Assembly (NCBI GenBank): GCA_963579025.1
Contig: CAUZFZ010000007.1
Span: 70,330-134,329, forward strand
DNA from: CAUZFZ01 sp963579025
Lineage (GTDB): Bacteria; Planctomycetota; Planctomycetia; Planctomycetales; Planctomycetaceae
Direction: 5' to 3'
DNA: 64,000 nt
Shown: one piece after another, positions 9,137 to 17,200 of the stretch
Numbering within the stretch: position 1 is the stretch's first letter
Layout: every line of letters begins with the position of its first letter
Translations under genes and position numbers: made by a program
The notes under the pieces: model-generated
Database searches by the model: none
Seen by the model: only the letters and a program-made list of their open reading frames with translations
Told to the model about the DNA's origin: nothing

Positions 9137-10402
9137 ATGGTCAAGCTCGATCTAACACTCGCGAATCGGCGTGGCGCGTCCGCACGGTCGCGCGCGGCAT
9201 TCACGATCATTGAAATGCTCATCGTGGTGACGATTCTGCTGCTGCTCACAACATTTACGGCCGTTGCGATTGACTTTACTTTCAAAGCCGAGCGGATCGG
9301 CGCAGGGGCACGACAGGTTCAGTCACTTTTTCAGGGGGCGCGGGATCGTGCCATTCACGCTCGTGAACCACGTGGCGTGCGACTGCTGCTGGACCAGGAT
9401 GCTGAAAACGGTCGCATGGTTTCCTCAATGATTTATGTCGGTGCCTCAACGACCTGGAGCGAAGGGACGCTTGAGCTTAAGCGGTCGGACTTTGACAACG
9501 ACGGCACGGTCGATGGGGGAGACCCACGTATCTTCATGATTGATGGTTCAACAGACTCATTGTGGGCAAATCTCAAGACCCGTGGGTACCTGGGCATCAA
9601 TGAGGACTGGAATGGTAACGGTGTGAGGGATGCCGGAGAGATTGATGAGAATGGAAACGGGTTGCTTGATGTGGATGCCCCACGCATCAAAATTCCAGGA
9701 GACAACAATGGGACCTGGTACACAGTGATCACGTACTACCTGGGGCGCGATCCGGCATTTCCGAATCGGTTGCGACTCGTGCGACCATATCGTGATCCCG
9801 GAACGACTCCTGCAGGCACGGTTGACGCATTCGAGGGGACCGGTCCGCAAACCTACAGGCTGGAGTTACCGCCCCGCATTCTTCCCGACGCGCAACCCGT
9901 ATTACTGCCGGAGAACGTGGTCATTGATCTTGATGCCTCCGACGTTCCCGGGTTCTGGCGGCCAGCCGATTCAACGGCTGGATACGCAGTGCCTTACGCC
10001 TCGCGCATGGACATCATGTTTTCCTCGCATGGGACTGTCGTTGGTTCCACTGCGGCGGCCGGTCTGATCCATCTCTACATTGGCCAGCGCGATGATGTGT
10101 TCAATCTGACGACCGGCTCACTGGTCAACACGCTTCGCCGGGCTCCTGTCAACAAAGGTGACTCGCCTGGCGTCCCCATCGACCCGACGGAAGACACAAA
10201 CGGCAACGGTGTTTTGGACAGTGGCGAAGACAAGAATGGCGACGGAGAGCTGAACACGGTCGTGATCGGTGACCGCGCTCTGGTCAGTGTGGTGACATCA
10301 ACCGGGAAGATCACGTCGCAGCCAATCAATTTCACCGATAGCGACGGAAACGGACTGGCGGACGACCCGTACCTGTTCGCGGAAACAGAGGGGCAAAGAT
10401 GA
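9137..10402 (+). CDS. Pseudopilin, GspH/FimT-like
   Basis: This prepilin-type protein has 421 residues from the ATG at 9137, which is preceded by GGGAGG (9123-9128). Starts further upstream would overlap the previous gene. The leader ends in SRAA followed by FTIIEMLIVV, with Ala at -1 instead of Gly and the Glu at +5 kept. The sequence after the helix (VQSLFQGARDRAIHAREPRGVRL) is typical of GspH/FimT, where a QxARxxAI motif follows the N-terminal helix. Two calcium-loop repeats are visible, near 156-178 (DWNGNGVRDAGE, DENGNGLLD) and 353-373 (DTNGNGVLDSGEDKNGDG). Its stop overlaps the next start (ATGA), implying coupled translation. Confidence 0.82.
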   Translation: MVKLDLTLANRRGASARSRAAFTIIEMLIVVTILLLLTTFTAVAIDFTFKAERIGAGARQVQSLFQGARDRAIHAREPRGVRLLLDQDAENGRMVSSMIYVGASTTWSEGTLELKRSDFDNDGTVDGGDPRIFMIDGSTDSLWANLKTRGYLGINEDWNGNGVRDAGEIDENGNGLLDVDAPRIKIPGDNNGTWYTVITYYLGRDPAFPNRLRLVRPYRDPGTTPAGTVDAFEGTGPQTYRLELPPRILPDAQPVLLPENVVIDLDASDVPGFWRPADSTAGYAVPYASRMDIMFSSHGTVVGSTAAAGLIHLYIGQRDDVFNLTTGSLVNTLRRAPVNKGDSPGVPIDPTEDTNGNGVLDSGEDKNGDGELNTVVIGDRALVSVVTSTGKITSQPINFTDSDGNGLADDPYLFAETEGQR

Positions 10403-11805
10403 GATTCACCAGCTCGAACTGGCCGCAGACACGTCGCCGGCGTTCGAAGCGCGGCGGTACAACTCTGACAGAAGTCCTCATGTCGCTGATGCTGATGGGC
10501 ATCGGTGTGGTCTCCCTGGCAACGTTGTTTCCAATTTCGGCTTTGCGTGTGCTGGAAGCGACGCACATGACCAACTCGACGGTGTTGCGATTCAACGCCG
10601 AGGGCGTTCTGGATGCCTTGCCACAACTCGTGTTTGACCCGGATGGTAATCCGCGAACACGGCACAGTGGCACGAACTATATTGTCGACCCGTTGGGTAT
10701 CTGGGATTTGGCAACGCAACTTTCCAAGCCGGTGTCTGATTCGTCTTTTACACGCTTTGAATACAACCGGCCAACGGCGATCACACGACCGGGGACGGGA
10801 TTTCAAACGTGGTTCCTGGGGGAAAATTCGACCAGTCCTGCGTTGTTTACCAGTCTGGGAGCTGCCCAGGATCTGACGTCGCTACCTGATACTCTCACAC
10901 AGGTCGCTGAAGCGACACTCGCAGATCCGTTCTCATCGATTACGGCGACTTCAGTGACGTTCCCGACAACCGACGGCATGGACGCGCTCAAGGCGTCGAT
11001 CGATACCGCTGTCACAGCGGGCGTGACAGACGCCGGATGGCGTGTGACGCTGTTTGATGCATCCGGTGCGTTCAGCGAGGTCCGGACGGTTGAAGTTGTC
11101 ACGGGCAATCCTTCTGGCAGCACCGTGAGGTTTGTGGAACCGTTGACAACGGCCATGCAGTCCGCGGGCGTCGGCCTGGTCCGACTTGAATTCGTCGACC
11201 AGTTCTACACTTACATGTATTCCGTGCGGAACAGCGGCGGTAATGTGAATGTGGATGTTGTCGTGTTCTTCAAACGTGATCTCAGCGAGTTATCGCAGCA
11301 GGTCTACATTGCCGACATGCGCCGGTATGACCTCGGCTCTGGCTCTCCGCCGAAACCCGGTGTTGATGGTTTCGACGACAATGGTGACGGAATCGACGAC
11401 GACATCCGCGAAATCGGGACAGCCGACTCAGACGACACCGTCAATAATGCAGTCCTTGTTGATTGGAATCCGGCGCTTTACACGGCGGCGCCGGAACCGC
11501 CTCCGCTCCGGCGTGGAGGTTATGTCTACGATCCCGTGAATGGGTTGTGGTATCGCATTCAGTCCATTGCAGCGGGCGACCCGGACGGTGACGGAACGGC
11601 CAACGACGATGCTGCGACGTTGCTTCTGGACACGGCCATCCAGCGGGACAACACCGAAGACCTGAATCACGTTCCTGGTGTGGCTCCGGCACTTGATTTG
11701 CCCGGAGAAGACCGGAATGGCGATGGGATGATCGATAAGGGTGGGCTGATCATTCCCAGGGGCGTGATTGCCGTATTCCCGTTGCGTGCCAAACGGCTGG
11801 ATTGA
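10399..11805 (+). CDS. Pseudopilin, GspI/PilV-like
   Basis: This prepilin-type protein has 468 residues. An Arg-rich leader ends in KRGG followed by TTLTEVLMSLMLMGIGV, with the conserved Glu at +5. The TLTEVLxSL...G pattern and the following LATLFPISALRVLEA resemble PilV/GspI, the minor pseudopilins that nucleate the filament tip. The ATG overlaps the stop of the GspH-like gene by four bases. A DDNGDGIDDD stretch and a DPDGDGTANDD stretch add further Asp/Asn-rich loops. The C-terminal bulk is unlike classical GspI and may be lineage-specific. Confidence 0.78.
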   Translation: MRFTSSNWPQTRRRRSKRGGTTLTEVLMSLMLMGIGVVSLATLFPISALRVLEATHMTNSTVLRFNAEGVLDALPQLVFDPDGNPRTRHSGTNYIVDPLGIWDLATQLSKPVSDSSFTRFEYNRPTAITRPGTGFQTWFLGENSTSPALFTSLGAAQDLTSLPDTLTQVAEATLADPFSSITATSVTFPTTDGMDALKASIDTAVTAGVTDAGWRVTLFDASGAFSEVRTVEVVTGNPSGSTVRFVEPLTTAMQSAGVGLVRLEFVDQFYTYMYSVRNSGGNVNVDVVVFFKRDLSELSQQVYIADMRRYDLGSGSPPKPGVDGFDDNGDGIDDDIREIGTADSDDTVNNAVLVDWNPALYTAAPEPPPLRRGGYVYDPVNGLWYRIQSIAAGDPDGDGTANDDAATLLLDTAIQRDNTEDLNHVPGVAPALDLPGEDRNGDGMIDKGGLIIPRGVIAVFPLRAKRLD

Positions 11806-11844
11806 ATCCGAACGGGCTGACTTCAGGAGAGAGCGGAGAGATTC

Positions 11845-13677
11845 ATGTATTCGGTCATTTCAGAACACAATGCACGTCACGACCACGGGGCCAATCGTCG
11901 GTCCGGCTTCACGATGGTCGAGATGCTGATCTCGGTGGCGCTCGTCCTGTTGATGATGACACTCTTCGCGCAGGTGTTCGAGCTGGCGTCGGGATCGATC
12001 ACGCTGCAGCAGGCCCTGGCCGAAAACGATCAGCAACTCAGAACGTGCGTCACTATCATGCGGGCTGATTTGCGAAAGCGCACGTTTCGCGATGTTGTTC
12101 CGTTTCGGGAATCCCAGGTCGGAGCGGGGTCTCTGTCTCCGTTTTACCAGCGACGAGGATATTTCTATATCTCGACCAACGATCCGAACAATCCGCGGGA
12201 CACAATGCTGCAATTCACTGTGCAGTCAACGGTCCTGATCGACAGTTCTGACGAGACAGAGTACCACGGCAAGGCGGTAGAGCTGAGTGGCAGTTTCCTG
12301 GACAACGAAAACCAGCCAGAGCACGACGACGGACAGATCTCGCCAAATGGAGCCGCCAGTTCGTCAGCCGCGCAGGTCAGCTACTTCCTGCGCAGCGGAC
12401 GACTGTATCGGCGCGTTGTGCTGCTGAGAGACCCGTGGGAATCGGGCGGCGACCAGCCGCTGCAGACGTTCCCAGGGCCTCCAGTCGATTACTTTGACCA
12501 CAGTTCGTCATTGATACTGACTGGCAATCAGTATGCCCGTAGAAGTGGTGCGGCCGGTGAATTCTGGGAGGACTTCGATTTCGCAGCGTACGCGTCGTCC
12601 GGCGCGAAGTTCCTGGGTATGGATTCATTGCACAACGACGGCTCAACGGGCACTCAGTTTTTCGGCCCTCAAGAGTTTGAGTTGAGTCTCGGAATTCCGC
12701 GTTTCCGATTTGGATTCGACCAGGCCACCGGAATTTCGCGTGAATTCAGTCACTTCGATCCGGGCACATCAGGCGCGTACTTCCTTGGCCGTTACACACA
12801 TGAAGAAACGTCTCACCCGAATTTCAACTTTCCGCAGACGGGCTCCAACCCGTTCAGCTATGCCGTTACGCCCGTTGATACCAATCTGGATGAGGTCGTG
12901 GATGCATTTGCCAATGGACCCCGCCGCGGCGAAGACCTGCTGCTGAGTCACGTCCATTCGTTCGAGATTCTGGTCTGGGATACTCGCATGGGCGCGTTCG
13001 TGCCATTGGGGCATTCGCTGACGGATGCTTCTGGATTTGAAGGAGATTTTCATATCAACCGAAATCGGCAACTGGCCGCTGGATTGACTGTTGTTCCGGG
13101 AGATCCTGCTGCGTTTACCGCAGCAGGCTGGCACGGTCACGTGTTCGACACGTGGCACTCGACGATCGACTTCGATAATGCAGATATGGACGACAATAAT
13201 TCAACTGGGCAGGATCCGCCTCCTTACCGTCCGCTTGTCTATTACCCGTCTCGCTCGGGCTATCGAACACCACTGAAGCCGGACTGGGCGACGGGTGCTG
13301 TGTACGAGAGCGAAGACGCGAATCGGAACGGCCGTCTGGATCCAGGAGAGGACGCTGCCAATGCCAAGTGGCCTGTTGCCAACGGTCGGCTCGATGGCGA
13401 TATCGTGTTTCCGACCGGGACGACGGGCAACTTTGATCTCTACTACGAGTGTGTCCTGCCGGGAACTGCGGGTTCCGCCGCGAGCGACGAGCCGATTTGG
13501 CCGCAGACGAAAGGTGGCAAGACGCTGCGTCCGATTGGCGGCGAGCCTCAGTTTGTTGCTGTACCTAACATCGTTCCACTGAGTTCTATTCAGATTCGCG
13601 TAAGGTTTCTTCACGTACCCAGTAATAAGATCCGGCAACTGACGCTGGTCCATTCACTGGTCGACAAGCCGCTGTAG
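11845..13677 (+). CDS. Pseudopilin, GspJ/PilW-like
   Basis: The leader ends in NRRSG followed by FTMVEMLISVALVLLMMTLFAQVF, a canonical prepilin site with Glu at +5. The next stretch (QQALAENDQQLRTCVTIMRADLRKRTF) is characteristic of the PilW/GspJ family, where a long helix ends in LR.DLR. An SD-like GGAGAG lies a few bases before the ATG at 11845. At 610 residues it is about three times the size of GspJ. One DANRNGRLDPGED calcium-loop repeat occurs near residue 491. Gene order after the H- and I-like genes supports the J assignment. The ORF closes 39 bases after the I-like stop plus its own length, with no overlap. Confidence 0.8.
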   Translation: MYSVISEHNARHDHGANRRSGFTMVEMLISVALVLLMMTLFAQVFELASGSITLQQALAENDQQLRTCVTIMRADLRKRTFRDVVPFRESQVGAGSLSPFYQRRGYFYISTNDPNNPRDTMLQFTVQSTVLIDSSDETEYHGKAVELSGSFLDNENQPEHDDGQISPNGAASSSAAQVSYFLRSGRLYRRVVLLRDPWESGGDQPLQTFPGPPVDYFDHSSSLILTGNQYARRSGAAGEFWEDFDFAAYASSGAKFLGMDSLHNDGSTGTQFFGPQEFELSLGIPRFRFGFDQATGISREFSHFDPGTSGAYFLGRYTHEETSHPNFNFPQTGSNPFSYAVTPVDTNLDEVVDAFANGPRRGEDLLLSHVHSFEILVWDTRMGAFVPLGHSLTDASGFEGDFHINRNRQLAAGLTVVPGDPAAFTAAGWHGHVFDTWHSTIDFDNADMDDNNSTGQDPPPYRPLVYYPSRSGYRTPLKPDWATGAVYESEDANRNGRLDPGEDAANAKWPVANGRLDGDIVFPTGTTGNFDLYYECVLPGTAGSAASDEPIWPQTKGGKTLRPIGGEPQFVAVPNIVPLSSIQIRVRFLHVPSNKIRQLTLVHSLVDKPL

Positions 13678-13744
13678 TGTTGCGGATTCAGTGACGGGGA
13701 ATCATTTGGTTCCCGCAGAGCCGCAAAGCGGCGCAAGGTAATAG

Positions 13745-13764
13745 CCTGGGGCGCAAGCCCCAGG
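13745..13764. repeat. Perfect 8-bp hairpin with GCAA tetraloop
   Basis: CCTGGGGC (13745-13752) pairs with GCCCCAGG (13757-13764) around GCAA, a GNRA tetraloop. It lies 67 bases after the GspJ-like stop codon and has no T-run. It could limit 3' exonucleolytic decay or partly terminate transcription; both are inference. Confidence 0.5.
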
Positions 13765-13920
13765 ACGACAGTCAACCGACACATTGAGCCGTGAAGTCGC
13801 GGGAGGTGTCATGGCGGAATTGAAAATGTTCAACGCCTGCCGCCGCTTCGCGGCTCTTGAGTCCGGGCCACACCTCAATCCTGGGGGCTTGCGCCGCTTG
13901 AACTTGCACACTTTTGGAAT

Positions 13921-13938
13921 GCGACGATGCATCGTCGC
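13921..13938. repeat. Perfect 18-bp palindrome GCGACGATGCATCGTCGC
   Basis: The sequence is its own reverse complement and is centred on ATGCAT. A second palindrome with the same GATGCATC core but different flanks lies 160 bases downstream. The flanks differ in a way that keeps pairing, as in covarying stems. Confidence 0.5.
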
Positions 13939-14080
13939 TTTCCCATTTTCCCATTCTCGGCGAAGCCGCTTACTCTTCCGTGTCTTTTCCTCGGTTCATC
14001 CTGGACGACATGGCAAACCCGCCGTCGTAATGAGATGGAAAACGGCTGCGCCGCAAAAGTGGCTTCGCCACGATACGAAA

Positions 14081-14098
14081 GCGGTGATGCATCACCGC
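14081..14098. repeat. Perfect 18-bp palindrome GCGGTGATGCATCACCGC
   Basis: This is a second perfect palindrome with the same GATGCATC core as the one at 13921-13938. The outer bases are changed on both sides together, so self-complementarity is kept. Confidence 0.5.
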
Positions 14099-14254
14099 AC
14101 TCCAGAATTTGTACAACCTCAATACTTGCTCCCCAGGCTATCACCTGACGCCGCATTGCGGCTGAAGATCGGGAATCAACTGGTTCCTGCTTTCCCAAAG
14201 TCTTGAACTCGGTTCACACGGTTGATCGCAGGTAGACCCTGCGGGAGACGAGCG

Positions 14255-17200
14255 ATGCGTATTATGCAAATCAAACTACGTCGAGTATCCCTTGCCGCTG
14301 CGGCAGAGGATGGAAGTGTTGGACGATCGTCGCGTGCCCGGCGGCGGGGGTCGACTCTGCTGATTGTGATCGCCCTGACGGGAATGCTGGCACTGCTTGG
14401 TGTCATGTTCTTTTCGTTCGCGTCTCAGGAAATGGAGAACGCGCGCAACTTCAATCGAGCAGCAGCCCGGCTGGAGAATCCGGAACACCCGGCGAAAGTG
14501 TATTTTGATTTCGCGCTGCAGCAGATCATCCAGGGATCAGACCCCAACCAAAAGAACAGCGCCCTTTACGGGCCGCGTCATTCAATCATCGGCAGCCTGT
14601 TTGGCCATGACTCGCATCCGTTTAATGGCCAGGGTGTGACGCTCATGCATTTTGTGAATACTGCCACCACCTTTGAACCGTTGGTTTACCAGAATGGCAT
14701 TCCGCAGAGCGTTCCGTTCAAGCCGGATACAAACAACTGGTGGGACGACCCTCAGGTCTTGCTCGGATTCAACGATTCTCCAGCCGCAAACTATGACCCG
14801 GATGCAGCAGACCCGACGATCAAAGCTGAGCGCAATCTGGCGTCACTTCCGGCTCCGGATGTGGACTACACGTATCCCGACCTGAACAACGTGTTCCTTG
14901 CGTATCGCGGTTACACCAGGACTCAATACAACGAGGATGTCAACAACAACGGTACGCTCGATCCCGGTGAAGACCTCAACGGAAACGGCACGTTAGAAGT
15001 CAATGTGTTGAAGTTGCAGCTCGTCATCAAGCCGTCGTATCACCGGCCAGAGGTTCTTGCAGCAATCGAGACCAGCAGCAGTGAGGACACCAACAACAAC
15101 GGTATTCTGGATGTCGGCGAAGACACAAACGGCAACGGAATGCTGGATATTGAAGACTTCGACGGCGATGGAATGCCCGCCAAAGAGGATGTCAATGGTG
15201 CCGGCGGACTTGAAGTCAACGAGGATACCAATGGAAATGGGATACTCGATGGTTCGGAAGACGCGAACGGAAATGGTGTTCTGGATGTCGAGGATTTTAA
15301 TGCCAACGGGACTAACGATGATTTGCTCGTACGCGATCCTCATTGGGCTTACAACGCCTGGACGAAGAATCGCGTTATGCGTGCCCATCCTGGACATATT
15401 GCTTATGTGATCGACCCGCAGACGCGACTGGCTGTTCCAACCGAGATACGTCGATTCCTGGATGACGACACGACTGATCCGGGGGATCTTGCAATCATCG
15501 CTGGGTTGCCCGGGGGGAGTGGTGGATTCAAGTTTCGCGTTGATCTGGACAGTGATGGGATTGTCAATGAGCAGGGCGTGTGGAGTTTTGGACGACCCCG
15601 CGCGGGACAGGATTTCCAGTACGAATACGACGTCGATAACGACAACGATGGAGAACGTGACGGCGTTCTCATAGACCTGTCGTATCGACCTGAGCAACGC
15701 CCCTCGGATGGTGCTCTGTATGTGCCGATGTTCTCAGCGACCATCTACGACGCCGCCGGCCTGTTCAATCTGAATATGCACGGGAACCTCTCAGGCGATA
15801 CTCGTGAGCCGGCTGTGACCGGGTCCGGTACGTTTGGGGACAACGCCAGCGTTTCACGATCGCTGCATGGGCTGGCACCATCGGAAATTAACCTGATCTG
15901 GGGGCTGATCGGGCATGTCGGTCAAGAAATTGACGCATCTTCCTTGACGGATTACAGCACGTACTTCAACCGAATTCCTCCGGCGGTCGATGTGGCGATG
16001 GATTCGGGCCTGGAATCGTTAAGGAAGCGGATTGAGCTGGCCAACATGGCTCTGTGGTGGTTGAACAAGGGGCGAGTGGAGTTTGGCGCCGCTGCCCAGA
16101 TTCATACTGGGCGACTTGGTGAAGAGGACCGTATGTGGCAAGTGTATTTCGATGCCGGAAAATCGAACCTGATCGCTCAAAACGCCGCGGGCACTTACCA
16201 GAAATTCCCGTTTCCCGGTTACTGGAGTGCGGACGATAACAACGATTTCAATTCCGGCGGAGCGTTTGCTCCGGCAGGGATCCGCTCGTTCGGGCATCCC
16301 ATTTCATTTTCAGGGCGAGGTTCGTTTACTGTCGATAAAAAACCTCAGGAACCGCGGCTGACTCGGCACCCGGGTCGTCCGGTCCAATGGCCGGCCTACG
16401 ACGGCCTTGGGCTGGCTGGCGACGTCACCTGGCGTTCGATGCGCACGGAAGACAAGAACTTGAACGGGGCTCTGGATGCCGGAGAGGACTTGAACGGGAA
16501 CGGGATTCTCGATTCGGGTCTCACAACGAATCTTGGATTTGGTGTACTGGGGAGCGCGAATCAGTCGTTTCCCGCTGACGACATGATGGAGATCACGCTG
16601 GAAGAGCTGCGGCAGGGATCTCGCTGGTCTGTCAGTTCGGACACGGACAGTGCCGGGCGGGGCGGTAGACGAAATGATAATGAGCTCTCACAACGTCAAA
16701 CGTACGACGAGACGTTCAGCCTGGATGACTCCGCAGTTCTGCAACTCAGCGGAGCGGATGTCGTGAATGCCGGCGTCACATCGCGTCTGACGAAGTTGCT
16801 GCCATCGCACGTTGATCCTGCCAATAACACGCGGGCGATCGATATCCGCAAGATGTTCACGACGCACTCCTGGGATCGCCGGCAATACGGTCTATCACAG
16901 ATCGTTGGTGGACCAGGTGCGGATACGGAACCGGGCGTACGGTTCGTTGACGACAACCAGGACGGGGTCGTGGACAATCCGCAGGAGTTGGGCTGGCCAG
17001 GCAGTGATGATGACCGTGCCTGGGAATTCAACGTCGATGTTGATAACGACACGCTTCTGGAGTTTCCGCCGCAGTTTGGTGAGGATCGAAATCGAAACGG
17101 CACACTGGATCCCGGCGAAGACACGATTATTAACAACGGCACACTCGACGGAGTCGCGGCTTATGCCGGCTACGCAGGGCTGGATCGATTGCCGACTCTG

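Larger units (their letters stand above)
13678..14254. other. Long intergenic stretch with short palindromes before the giant pseudopilin gene
   Basis: I see no convincing gene in these 577 bases. Open frames exist on both strands, but their translations are repetitive, Arg-rich and lack a family match. The DNA is instead built of short inverted repeats: a GCAA-loop hairpin, two 18-bp palindromes and a GTGGC/GCCAC stem near 14059-14071. It resembles decayed REP-type DNA. A promoter for the downstream giant gene could lie here, but I cannot point to one. Confidence 0.5.

Noticed and set aside
13784..14206. 140-codon open frame on the plus strand
   Set aside because: Falls in repeat-rich intergenic DNA; Arg-rich composition and no family match.
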